16,137 nucleotides of DNA, taken from contig JBOFTV010000017.1 in NCBI GenBank assembly GCA_051652245.1, positions 1 through 16,137 of the forward strand, in the 5' to 3' direction. The position numbers were made by a program, and so were the translations under genes. Below are positions 1 through 6,608 of this stretch, one piece after another. Every line of letters begins with the position of its first letter. Positions within the stretch are counted from its first letter, which is position 1. This stretch comes from BHER01 sp051652245. Lineage in GTDB: Bacteria; Bacillota_I; Bacilli_A; Culicoidibacterales; Culicoidibacteraceae. The notes below the pieces were generated by a model. It did not search any database, was not told where the DNA came from, and saw nothing but the letters and a program-made list of their open reading frames with translations.

Positions 1-497
1 ATCGCCTCTGGTTTACAGATTTCACATACATTAAACTAGAAAATGGTACGTTTGTTTATGTTTGCATTATATTGGATGCATTTGATTTATCGGTAGTTTC
101 ATTTAAGGTAAGCCATTTTATCGACGCAAATCTTGCAAAGGATACGCTTGAAATTGCACTGCGAAAAACAAAAAGAGCACAAAAAGTAACACTTCATTCA
201 GATCAAGGAGTGCAATATCGCGCGAAAACATTTACAGAATACTGTAAAAACAACAACGTTATTCAGAGTATGAGTCGGATTGGAACACCAACTGACAATG
301 CAGTAATGGAATCCTTTATGGGGAAACTCAAGGGAGAAAGAACAAAGCATCGAGCGTATGAAACCGCATTGAATCTGACCGAAGACTTAATATATTACAT
401 TTATAACTACTACAATACACAACGAGTTAACCAATCTCTTAACTACAAAACACCTGAAGAATTCAGGAAAGCCTACCTAGAAGAACTAGCAGCTTAA
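1..497 (+). CDS. IS3-family transposase OrfB, C-terminal part
   Basis: This is the catalytic C-terminal part of a DDE transposase; its start lies left of the window. The frame is open from base 3 and ends with TAA at 495-497. All three acidic residues of the integrase core are visible: the first D in WFTDFTYI (base 18 codon), the second in LHSDQGVQY, and the catalytic E in DNAVMESFMGKLKGE. The tail (YNTQRVNQSLNYKTPEEF) is the usual IS3-family ending, in which the last helix carries NxxRxxxxLxxxxPxxF. A TTG at 72 is an internal codon, not a start. The protein would cut and join IS ends. The reading frame looks intact as far as it can be seen, so the element may be active. The IS subgroup cannot be decided from this part. 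Confidence 0.93.
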   Translation, partial: RLWFTDFTYIKLENGTFVYVCIILDAFDLSVVSFKVSHFIDANLAKDTLEIALRKTKRAQKVTLHSDQGVQYRAKTFTEYCKNNNVIQSMSRIGTPTDNAVMESFMGKLKGERTKHRAYETALNLTEDLIYYIYNYYNTQRVNQSLNYKTPEEFRKAYLEELAA

Positions 498-503
498 TTC
501 ATA

Positions 504-527
504 TTTTTGAGTCCACAATGCTTGACA
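504..527 (+). repeat. Probable right terminal inverted repeat of the IS3-family element
   Basis: Just after the transposase stop comes TTTTTGAGTCCACAATGCTTGACA, which ends in CA as IS3-family ends do. The left end is outside the window, so the inverted repeat and the target duplication cannot be confirmed. The exact outer border (527 or a few bases later) is inferred. Confidence 0.55.
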
Positions 528-549
528 AACGCAAACTCAATATGATAGT
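522..549 (+). promoter_or_regulatory. Possible outward hybrid promoter at the IS end
   Basis: A perfect -35 hexamer TTGACA lies at 522-527, at the presumed tip of the IS and pointing outward. At 16-nt spacing there is a GATAGT (544-549), matching four of six -10 bases. IS3-family elements are known to carry outward -35 boxes that form hybrid promoters with flanking DNA. This one would drive the phosphatase/phosphotransferase gene. No experimental support; the -10 is weak. Confidence 0.35.
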
Positions 550-594
550 GGAAACCCTGTAGGATTAGCAGAAGCCAATTTAAAATTTTATTAA
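541..594 (+). pseudogene. Orphan C-terminal gene tail cut off by the IS
   Basis: Bases 541-594 read YDSGNPVGLAEANLKFY and a stop, in a frame with no start codon that is closed by TGA at 523-525 inside the presumed IS end. The SGxPVxLxEA pattern resembles the last residues of many sugar dehydrogenases of the Gfo/Idh/MocA family, but 17 residues are too few to assign it. It lies 22 bases before the next gene's start, as an operon neighbour would. The simplest reading is that the IS inserted into the 3' end of this gene. The upstream portion, if it survives, is left of the window. Confidence 0.4.
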
Positions 595-616
595 ACTAAA
601 AGGAATGGTGATAAAC

Positions 617-2197
617 ATGAAAAAATACTTATTTTGTGATATTGACGGTACTATTTCAACAGAAGAAAATTTGATTAATGAGGAGATAAAAGAATTAATA
701 AATAACTCTAAAGACATTGAAATAGTTCTAGCCACAGGAAGAAATTCATCGTATGTTAGAAATTTAGGGTTAAAAGTGGATGCTATTTGTTCAAATGGTT
801 GTGAAATTCTTTATAAAAATGGAGATATTGAGCAGATTTCTAGCTTAACAATTGCTCAAATACAAGAAATAGAAAAAATAAACAAAAAATTTAATTTTAC
901 TTACTTATTGGTAACATGTGAAGGAAATATTATAGAAGAAACAGCGGAGGTTATTAAGACAATCATTAATCTCTCTCGGATGCATAGAAATAATCCTGAA
1001 ACATTTTTTTGTGCAATGAATTCATACTATTATTCAATTTATTTGAACTCGATCAAAGCGAAAAGTCCTCTTGAATATATCCATGCCAAGAACCTTAGTG
1101 TAAATAAGATTGAAATTTTTACAGACATGGATAAAGAAGAGTTAAAACAACATTATCAGACGATAAAGGGAGTAAGTGTGTCCTCTTCACATATTAGTTA
1201 TCTTGAGATTGTACCTGAGAATGGAAACAAAGTTTATGCTATTGAAAAGTATATCCCGAGGGACATAAATAATTATAAAACATATGCAATTGGTGATGAG
1301 GTAAATGATTTAAACATGTTAAGCCATGTTGACTACTCTTTTGCTGTTGCAAATGCTAATCCAGATGTTTTGAAAATTGCTAATCAAGTTGTTGCAAGTG
1401 TGGATGAGAATGGTTTTAAAGAAGCTTTAGAAATCATAAGAAAAGAAAAGGAACTTGAGGGTGGGCGTGTAGGTAAAATTTATAGGGTGGATAATAAGGT
1501 AGTGAGACCATCTAATCTATGGTCAACAACAGTACATGATTTTCTTAATTTTTGTATTCAAGAAGGTGTTAATTTTGTTCCAATCCCATATGAGTTAAAT
1601 GATCAGAGAGAAGTTGTATCCTTTATTGAAGGTGATGTGTTTAATGATGAATTTCCTGAAAACATTAATGTGAATGAATTAATAGTATCTGCCGCAGAAC
1701 TACTGAGGAAATTTCATGATATAAGCGAAAAATATATAGAAAAGCTTACAGGATTAGAGATTTGGATGCTTCCTCCTATTGCTCCAGTTGAAGTAATTTG
1801 TCATGGGGATTTTGCACCATATAATACTGTAGTAAATAAAGGAAAAGCTACAGCGATAATCGATTTTGATACTATTCATCCAGGAACTCACTTGTGGGAT
1901 ATTGCTTATGGAGTGTACAGATGGAGTTCAATTGTGGATAAAGACAATTTTGAAAAAGGCTTAGCTGAAGCAAAATTATTTCTAGATTCTTACGGTGCGG
2001 ATAATCATTCTAGAAATAATTTGATTAAGGTAACGATAGAAAGATTAGAGGCACTCGTTGAATTTATGAGGAAAGAAGCAGCTAATGGAAATGAAGACTT
2101 TATTAGAAACATTCAAGATGGGCATTTAAATCAATATATTGAAGATATAAATTTTTTAAAAAATAATGAAAAGAGGATAACTAATGAACTTAGATAA
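617..2197 (+). CDS. HAD-IIB phosphatase fused to aminoglycoside-phosphotransferase-like domain
   Basis: The protein has 526 residues and two domains. Residues 1-280 form a Cof/HAD-IIB phosphatase: the nucleophile motif CDIDGT (D8, D10), LATGRN for motif II, and GDEVNDLNML (about 226-235) for the metal-binding motif. Residues about 283-520 are an APH/choline-kinase-like phosphotransferase: GGRVGKIYRVDNKVVRP at its start, the catalytic HGDFAPYN (about 396-403) and the metal-binding IDFD (415-418). No membrane segment or signal peptide is seen, so it should be cytosolic. I chose ATG 617, since GGTG at 607-610 fits as ribosome site; ATG 605 is in frame but its purine run lies only two bases away. 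It overlaps the aminotransferase fragment by 14 bases. The HAD-IIB and DegT pairing recalls ntdB-ntdA of kanosamine synthesis. The substrate is inferred only as a sugar or amino sugar. Confidence 0.82.
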   Translation: MKKYLFCDIDGTISTEENLINEEIKELINNSKDIEIVLATGRNSSYVRNLGLKVDAICSNGCEILYKNGDIEQISSLTIAQIQEIEKINKKFNFTYLLVTCEGNIIEETAEVIKTIINLSRMHRNNPETFFCAMNSYYYSIYLNSIKAKSPLEYIHAKNLSVNKIEIFTDMDKEELKQHYQTIKGVSVSSSHISYLEIVPENGNKVYAIEKYIPRDINNYKTYAIGDEVNDLNMLSHVDYSFAVANANPDVLKIANQVVASVDENGFKEALEIIRKEKELEGGRVGKIYRVDNKVVRPSNLWSTTVHDFLNFCIQEGVNFVPIPYELNDQREVVSFIEGDVFNDEFPENINVNELIVSAAELLRKFHDISEKYIEKLTGLEIWMLPPIAPVEVICHGDFAPYNTVVNKGKATAIIDFDTIHPGTHLWDIAYGVYRWSSIVDKDNFEKGLAEAKLFLDSYGADNHSRNNLIKVTIERLEALVEFMRKEAANGNEDFIRNIQDGHLNQYIEDINFLKNNEKRITNELR

Positions 2198-2429
2198 AGA
2201 AAAACTTGATTTTCCCTGTTGGCCAATTTTTTTGGAAGAAGAGGATGCATTCCTTTTGGATAGTCTCTCATCAGGATTTTGGTCAGGAAGCAGAGGTGAA
2301 TATCTTAAGAAGGTAACCCAAAGTTTTCTTGATTTACAAGGTGCGTCTCACGGCATTCCTTTAATGAACGGAACTGTTACGATGGAGACCGCACTACACG
2401 CTCTAGACATAACGCTATCTGTCAAGTAA
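2184..2429 (+). pseudogene. Truncated DegT/DnrJ/StrS-type sugar aminotransferase
   Basis: The first 81 residues match the N-terminus of PLP-dependent sugar aminotransferases: FPCWPIFLEEEDAFL, then SGFWSG, then GASHGIPLMNGTVTMETALHALDI, the helix that precedes the cofactor pocket. In full-length members (about 380-430 residues) the next part would be GDEVIVP and later the PLP lysine; here the frame ends after ALDITLSVK. No continuation of the family is visible in any frame downstream, so the rest appears deleted rather than frameshifted. The ATG overlaps the previous gene by 14 bases and has AGAGG at 2172-2176 as ribosome site, so it was once translationally coupled. It cannot be an active enzyme. 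The family acts on keto sugars, and NtdA or scyllo-inosose aminotransferases are relatives. Confidence 0.82.
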
Positions 2430-2496
2430 GTTGCGATATTTTTAAGTTGATATTCCTTGTTTTTGCTCTTTTATTGGATTTAAAGATACCGCAACT
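2429..2496. repeat. 17-nt imperfect inverted repeat at the aminotransferase truncation point
   Basis: AGTTGCGATATTTTTAA (2429-2445) and TTAAAGATACCGCAACT (2480-2496) are reverse complements at 15 of 17 positions; one of the two mismatches is a G·T pair. The left arm begins at the last base of the broken aminotransferase frame. It may be a 68-bp MITE-like relic or a hairpin. There is no U-tract, so it is not a standard terminator. Confidence 0.6.
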
Positions 2497-2582
2497 ATCC
2501 TATCACACTGTGCATGTGTTAAGAGATTCAATGTCATCAATTCCTTTACTATTTGTATTTTTTCTAATTACAATTATAGCGT

Positions 2583-2611
2583 GAGAGATTAACCATTGCT
2601 CTCTTTTTTTT
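2583..2611 (+). terminator. Intrinsic terminator after the broken cluster
   Basis: GAGAG (2583-2587) pairs with CTCTC (2599-2603) across an 11-nt loop and is followed by eight T. The stem is short, so it is probably a modest terminator. It would isolate tdk from upstream transcription. Confidence 0.55.
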
Positions 2612-2627
2612 GTCTTTTTCTATTTCA

Positions 2628-2652
2628 GTCCAGTATCACGTTACCATTAACC
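2628..2652. repeat. Dispersed 25-nt intergenic repeat, copy 1
   Basis: The copy begins GTCCAGTATCACGTTACC and ends ATTAACC. It matches the copy at 7956-7980 at 23 of 25 positions, in the same orientation. Both copies lie in gene-free DNA next to accessory modules. It may be a relic of a mobile-element end; the origin is not known. Confidence 0.65.
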
Positions 2653-2706
2653 CTGTTACTATTGCTTTTTTTTATCAAATCAAAACTATTAAAAAGAGGT
2701 GAAATA

Positions 2707-2715
2707 TGATATAAT
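2707..2715 (+). promoter_or_regulatory. Extended -10 promoter of the tdk-prfA-prmC unit
   Basis: TGATATAAT gives a TG dinucleotide one base before a perfect TATAAT at 2710-2715. No good -35 is seen at the usual distance, as is normal for extended -10 promoters. Transcription would begin near 2722, leaving a leader of about 60 nt before tdk. Confidence 0.65.
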
Positions 2716-2783
2716 TTATTACTAGTGGCCCATCCTTTTTTCTAATAAAATAGGGGATTGGTGTTTAAGGAGTAGAAGTTGAA

Positions 2784-3395
2784 ATGTTATTTGATATACA
2801 TAAAGAAGGCTGGATTGAGGTAATCTGTGGCCCGATGTTTGCGGGGAAAACAGAAGAGCTAATTCGGCGGGTTCATCGCCTCGAGTATGCTAAGAAAAAT
2901 TATAAAGTATTTAAGCCCTTATTAGATAATCGCTATGATAAAATTAATGTTGTTTCCCATAGTGGAATTAACATGGGAGCGATTGCTGTTGCAAGTCCTC
3001 GGGATATTTTAGCGTATATTGATCATACCGTTGAAGCAGTAGCAATCGATGAGATTCAGTTTTTTAATGATGATATTGTGCTGATTTGTGAATATTTAGC
3101 GATGAATGGGACACGTGTTGTTGTTAGTGGCTTGGATATGGATTTTCGGGGAGAGCCGTTTAGTGTCATGGAAAAACTGCTTGTCCGTGGTGAATTTGTG
3201 ACGAAACTTACAGCAATCTGTATGCAATGTGGGGCACCGGCCACAAAAACACAAAGATTAATCAACGGGAAGGCTGCAGCTTTTGCAGATCCAATTATTT
3301 TAGTTGGAGCAGCAGAAAGCTATGAGGCGCGCTGCCGTCACTGCCATGAGGTAATTAATCGACCAAATATTTTAGCACAACTAAAAGAGTCATAA
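2784..3395 (+). CDS. tdk: Thymidine kinase, type II
   Basis: This enzyme phosphorylates thymidine to dTMP with ATP in the salvage pathway. The 203 residues match the usual length of bacterial type II enzymes. Visible motifs are the P-loop GPMFAGKTEEL near residue 18, the DEIQFF segment (catalytic Glu and Walker B Asp) near residue 90, and two CxxC pairs (CMQC near 147, CRHC near 184) that bind the structural zinc. The ribosome site AAGGAG at 2767-2772 sits about 11 bases before ATG 2784. It opens a likely three-gene unit with prfA and prmC, and this neighbourhood is conserved in Bacillota. Confidence 0.97.
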   Translation: MLFDIHKEGWIEVICGPMFAGKTEELIRRVHRLEYAKKNYKVFKPLLDNRYDKINVVSHSGINMGAIAVASPRDILAYIDHTVEAVAIDEIQFFNDDIVLICEYLAMNGTRVVVSGLDMDFRGEPFSVMEKLLVRGEFVTKLTAICMQCGAPATKTQRLINGKAAAFADPIILVGAAESYEARCRHCHEVINRPNILAQLKES

Positions 3396-3448
3396 CGCTA
3401 ATGCGAACTTTTAAGTGATAAAATATAAAATGAAATGAGAGAGAAATA

Positions 3449-4522
3449 ATGTTAAATAAATTAAAATCAGTCGAACAAAGATATGATCAATTAAATGAAT
3501 TACTAAGCGCGCCAGAAATTTCACGCGATTTAGATAAATTACGGGAGTATTCAAAAGAGCAAGCTCAAATTCGCCCAATTTATGAAGAGTATAAGAAGTA
3601 CGAGAAAGTATTAATCGGACTAGAAGAAGCCAAAGAAATTTTAGTGAATGAAAGCGATGAAGATTTTCGTGAAATGGCCAAAGAAGAAATCAAAACATTA
3701 TCGACAGAGCAAGAATTATTAGAGCAATCAATTAGAGTGCTACTAGTACCAAAAGATCCTAATGATGAGAAAAATGTTATCGTTGAAATTCGCGGAGCAG
3801 CTGGTGGAGATGAAGCAAATATTTTCTGTGGTGACTTATACAGAATGTACACTAAATATGCTGAATCACATAAATTAAAAGTCGAATTAATTGAAGCCTC
3901 AGAATCACAATCTGGTGGATTTGCTCAGGTATCATTTATGTTAAAGGGTAAAAGTGCTTATTCACAGTTAAAATATGAATCAGGAGCGCATAGAGTCCAA
4001 CGAGTACCAGAAACGGAATCACAAGGACGAATTCATACATCAACAGCAACAGTATTAGTCATGCCAGAAATTGATGATGATATCACAGTTGATATTAAAC
4101 CAAATGATTTAAAAATTGATGTTTATCGCTCAGGTGGGGCCGGTGGACAATCAGTAAATACAACAGATTCAGCCGTAAGAATCACCCATCTACCAACAGG
4201 TATTATTGCAACATGTCAAGACGGACGCTCACAGCATGAAAATAAAGAACAGGCGATGCGTGTCATCCGTGCTAAAATTTACGATGCTCAACTACAAAAA
4301 CAACAACAGGAACAAGCCTTAGAACGACAAAGTAAACTTGGAAAAGGTGATCGCTCGGAGAAAATAAGAACATATAACTATCCCCAAAATAGAGTAACAG
4401 ATCATCGAATTGGACTAACAATCAACCAACTAGACAGAATTATCGAAGGCAAATTAGATGATATTATCGCTGCCTTACAAGCCGAAGAACTAAGCGAAAA
4501 ATTACAAGGTGGAACAGAATAA
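3449..4522 (+). CDS. prfA: Peptide chain release factor 1
   Basis: Release factor 1 reads UAA and UAG stop codons and triggers release of the finished peptide. The 357 residues are full length. The codon-reading loop appears as RVPETESQGRIHTSTATV (PET form of the PxT motif), and the catalytic GGQ loop as SGGAGGQSVNTTDSAVR. An N-terminal helical domain precedes these. The ribosome site GAGAGA is weak, at about 3437-3442. The stop codon shares its last A with the start of prmC, whose product methylates the GGQ glutamine. Codons here favour A and C at the third position more than tdk or glyA. Confidence 0.97.
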   Translation: MLNKLKSVEQRYDQLNELLSAPEISRDLDKLREYSKEQAQIRPIYEEYKKYEKVLIGLEEAKEILVNESDEDFREMAKEEIKTLSTEQELLEQSIRVLLVPKDPNDEKNVIVEIRGAAGGDEANIFCGDLYRMYTKYAESHKLKVELIEASESQSGGFAQVSFMLKGKSAYSQLKYESGAHRVQRVPETESQGRIHTSTATVLVMPEIDDDITVDIKPNDLKIDVYRSGGAGGQSVNTTDSAVRITHLPTGIIATCQDGRSQHENKEQAMRVIRAKIYDAQLQKQQQEQALERQSKLGKGDRSEKIRTYNYPQNRVTDHRIGLTINQLDRIIEGKLDDIIAALQAEELSEKLQGGTE

Positions 4523-5382
4523 TGAAGATAACTGATGTATTAAAACAAGCCGAAAACCAATGTCTTGCTAAAGACATGTCAGAACACCCCGCCCGCTTAC
4601 TTCTGATGCATATATTAGAAATGGAAAGCTACCAGCTGTTTTCAAATTTGGAAGAGGAAATGGATGAAGCAAAACGCCTCGACTATTTTACGCAGCTAGG
4701 TCGATATACTGACAATAATGAACCAATTCAATACATTATTGGCTACGAATATTTTGCCGGACGTAATTTAATTGTCACACCCGGAGCCCTAATTCCCCGC
4801 CCGGAAACCGAAGAATTAGTGCATGAGATATTATTTCTCTTAGACGATCATTTCAGTGTCGAACTTGGTTATGATAAAATCAATGTTGTTGATATTGGAA
4901 CAGGAAGTGGCGCAATTGCAATTAGTATTGCCGCGGAAGAACCACGGGTACAAATGAGTGCCTCAGATATAAGTGTTGAAGCATTAGAAGTTACGAAGCT
5001 CAACGCTCAAAAATTTGACATTACACTTAACTTATACCAAGGAGACATGGTAAAACCACTGATTAAAGCTGGTGTAAAAGTTGATGTCCTCATTTCCAAC
5101 CCACCATACATTCCAGCAGAGGAAGAAATTGAAAGCATTGTAAAAGAAAATGAACCACATGTTGCCTTATTTGGTGGAAGTGATGGGTTGCAATTTTACA
5201 AAGCAATTTTGGGAGATGCCAAACAGATATTAAATGAGCGATATCTCCTCGCTTTTGAAATTGGTTATGACCAAGGAACAAGGCTACTAGAAATCGCTAA
5301 AACAGAATTCCCCGAGGCTAAAATATATCTAAAACAAGACATGCAACAAAAAGACCGTATGCTCTTTATCCATAACTTTTAG
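4522..5382 (+). CDS. prmC: Release factor glutamine N5-methyltransferase
   Basis: This SAM-dependent enzyme methylates the glutamine of the GGQ motif in release factors 1 and 2. Its 286 residues have a helical N-terminal domain (1-90), then a Rossmann methyltransferase fold: VDIGTGSGAIAIS near residue 123 binds SAM, and the catalytic NPPYIP lies near residue 193. It overlaps the prfA stop by one base (TAATG), a coupling found in many bacteria because the two products work together. Arginine residues in the LIPRPETEELV segment are the family's typical signature. A terminator follows within a few bases. Confidence 0.96.
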   Translation: MKITDVLKQAENQCLAKDMSEHPARLLLMHILEMESYQLFSNLEEEMDEAKRLDYFTQLGRYTDNNEPIQYIIGYEYFAGRNLIVTPGALIPRPETEELVHEILFLLDDHFSVELGYDKINVVDIGTGSGAIAISIAAEEPRVQMSASDISVEALEVTKLNAQKFDITLNLYQGDMVKPLIKAGVKVDVLISNPPYIPAEEEIESIVKENEPHVALFGGSDGLQFYKAILGDAKQILNERYLLAFEIGYDQGTRLLEIAKTEFPEAKIYLKQDMQQKDRMLFIHNF

Positions 5383-5384
5383 GT

Positions 5385-5428
5385 AAAAAAATCTTTTCCA
5401 CTATTAAGGTGGGGGGGAGATTTTTTTT
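5385..5428 (+). terminator. Intrinsic terminator after prmC
   Basis: AAAAAATCT (5385-5393) pairs with AGATTTTTT (5418 on), with an inner TTCCAC/GGTGGG-type stem around a short AT loop, followed by a T-tract. The A-rich left arm means it could also work on the other strand. Confidence 0.75.
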
Positions 5429-5455
5429 ATATAGTATAAGTTTACGGTGGAATTA

Positions 5456-5464
5456 TGATATAAT
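5456..5464 (+). promoter_or_regulatory. Extended -10 promoter of the tsaC-rpiB-glyA unit
   Basis: TGATATAAT is identical to the tdk element: TG, one base, then perfect TATAAT at 5459-5464. No strong -35 is visible. The expected start is near 5471, only about 28 bases before the tsaC start. Confidence 0.65.
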
Positions 5465-5498
5465 GATTAGTGAAAATAAGTAGATTGAGGTGACACAA

Positions 5499-6083
5499 GT
5501 GATTACAGATGACTTACAGGTTTTACGGCAAGCTTTTATTGAGGGGCAGATTATTGCTGTACCAACGGATACCGTTTTGGGTTTTATTGTTGATGGTAAT
5601 AATGCTGCAGCAGTTGAAAAGTTATATTTGCTTAAAAATAGACCGAAAGATAAGCCGCTTATTGTGTTAATCGATGAGGTGGCACAATTAGAACCGCTTA
5701 TCCAAAAACCAACGGTTTTTGTAAAGCAAGTAATGGAACGTTTTTGGCCGGGAAAATTAACAATTGTGTTGAAAAGTAAGCTAGGGACAACAGATTCAAT
5801 TGCAATAAGAGCACCAAAACATAAGCAACTGAAAGAACTCCTAAAAATATTGCCAGGTCTTGTTGTTTCCACAAGTGCCAATATCTCAAATGAACCCGTG
5901 GCAAACTCTGTTAGTGAGTTGGTAGCAATTTTTGGAGAACAAATTATTATTTGGGATACAGCGTTGCCAGCACAAACAAAGATAGCATCAACAATTATCG
6001 ATTGCACCAACGATAATTATTGGACAATGCTTCGCCAAGGTGCGATAACAAAAGAAGAAATTTGGGCAGTGGCCGATAGATGA
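5499..6083 (+). CDS. tsaC: L-threonylcarbamoyladenylate synthase (YrdC-type)
   Basis: This enzyme makes threonylcarbamoyl-AMP from threonine, bicarbonate and ATP, the first step of the t6A37 tRNA modification. VPTDTVLGF, the KxR motif in KNRPKDKPLIVL and the SxN motif in STSANISNEP are all present, as in the SUA5/YciO/YrdC fold. With about 194 residues it is the one-domain TsaC form; the Sua5 form has an additional C-terminal domain. I prefer GTG 5499 because AGGTG at 5487-5491 sits eight bases before it; GTG 5490 is in frame but overlaps that site. It is the first gene of a unit with rpiB (20-base gap) and glyA. In Bacillus subtilis the orthologue is ywlC, in the same gene region. Confidence 0.93.
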   Translation: MITDDLQVLRQAFIEGQIIAVPTDTVLGFIVDGNNAAAVEKLYLLKNRPKDKPLIVLIDEVAQLEPLIQKPTVFVKQVMERFWPGKLTIVLKSKLGTTDSIAIRAPKHKQLKELLKILPGLVVSTSANISNEPVANSVSELVAIFGEQIIIWDTALPAQTKIASTIIDCTNDNYWTMLRQGAITKEEIWAVADR

Positions 6084-6103
6084 ATTTTGAAAGAAGGTAA
6101 ATT

Positions 6104-6583
6104 ATGATAAAAATAGCATTAGCAAGTGATCATGCAGGAGTAGAACTTAAAAATGAGATAAAGACGTTATTAATTGAAGAATTGGGATATAGTGTGATTG
6201 ACTGTGGACCATATAATGCTGATATTTCTGTTGATTATCCGGAGTATGCAGCTAAAGCGTCAACAGAAATTCGTGAGGGAAATGCTTATTTGGGCATTGT
6301 AATTTGTGGAACAGGTATTGGTATTTCAATTGCTGCTAATAAGCATAGTGGCATTCGTTGTGCTTTATGTCATGATTGTTTTAGTGCAAGAGTGACACGG
6401 GAGCATAATAATAGTAATATGTTAGCAATGGGGGCACGGGTTGTTGGATTGGATTTAGCCAAAGACATTGTACGTCATTTTCTTGCAGCTGAATTTGAAG
6501 GAGATAGACATCAACGTCGAATTGATAAAATCACCGCAATTGAGCACTCAGAAAATAAACGCCAAACCCAGTTATGTAAATAA
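6104..6583 (+). CDS. rpiB: Ribose-5-phosphate isomerase B / LacAB-family isomerase
   Basis: It interconverts ribose-5-phosphate and ribulose-5-phosphate in the pentose phosphate pathway. The 159 residues start MIKIALASDHAG, with the family's Asp-His pair, and hold the catalytic cysteine in VICGTGIGISIAANK near residue 69. REHNNSNMLAMGAR carries the conserved active-site His and Asn, and the end has the usual helix. RpiB and the galactose-6-phosphate isomerase subunits are close relatives; the context with tsaC and glyA, as in ywlF of Bacillus, supports RpiB. The ribosome site AAGAAGG lies about 6-8 bases before the ATG. The last 20 residues are more polar than usual and may be a lineage-specific tail. 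Confidence 0.93.
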   Translation: MIKIALASDHAGVELKNEIKTLLIEELGYSVIDCGPYNADISVDYPEYAAKASTEIREGNAYLGIVICGTGIGISIAANKHSGIRCALCHDCFSARVTREHNNSNMLAMGARVVGLDLAKDIVRHFLAAEFEGDRHQRRIDKITAIEHSENKRQTQLCK

Positions 6584-6608
6584 AAATAAGAAAGCAGGAT
6601 GAAAATAT

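Larger units (their letters stand above)
2430..2783. other. Gene-free stretch between the broken cluster and tdk
   Basis: This stretch of about 350 bases holds, in order, the inverted repeat at 2429-2496, a terminator-like hairpin near 2583-2611, a copy of the 25-nt dispersed repeat (2628-2652), and the tdk promoter at 2707-2715. I found no convincing reading frame on either strand. Confidence 0.6.

Noticed and set aside
522..546. TTGACA with TATGAT as a promoter
   Set aside because: The spacer is only 13 bases, too short for sigma-A; the weaker GATAGT at 16 bases is a better though uncertain partner.
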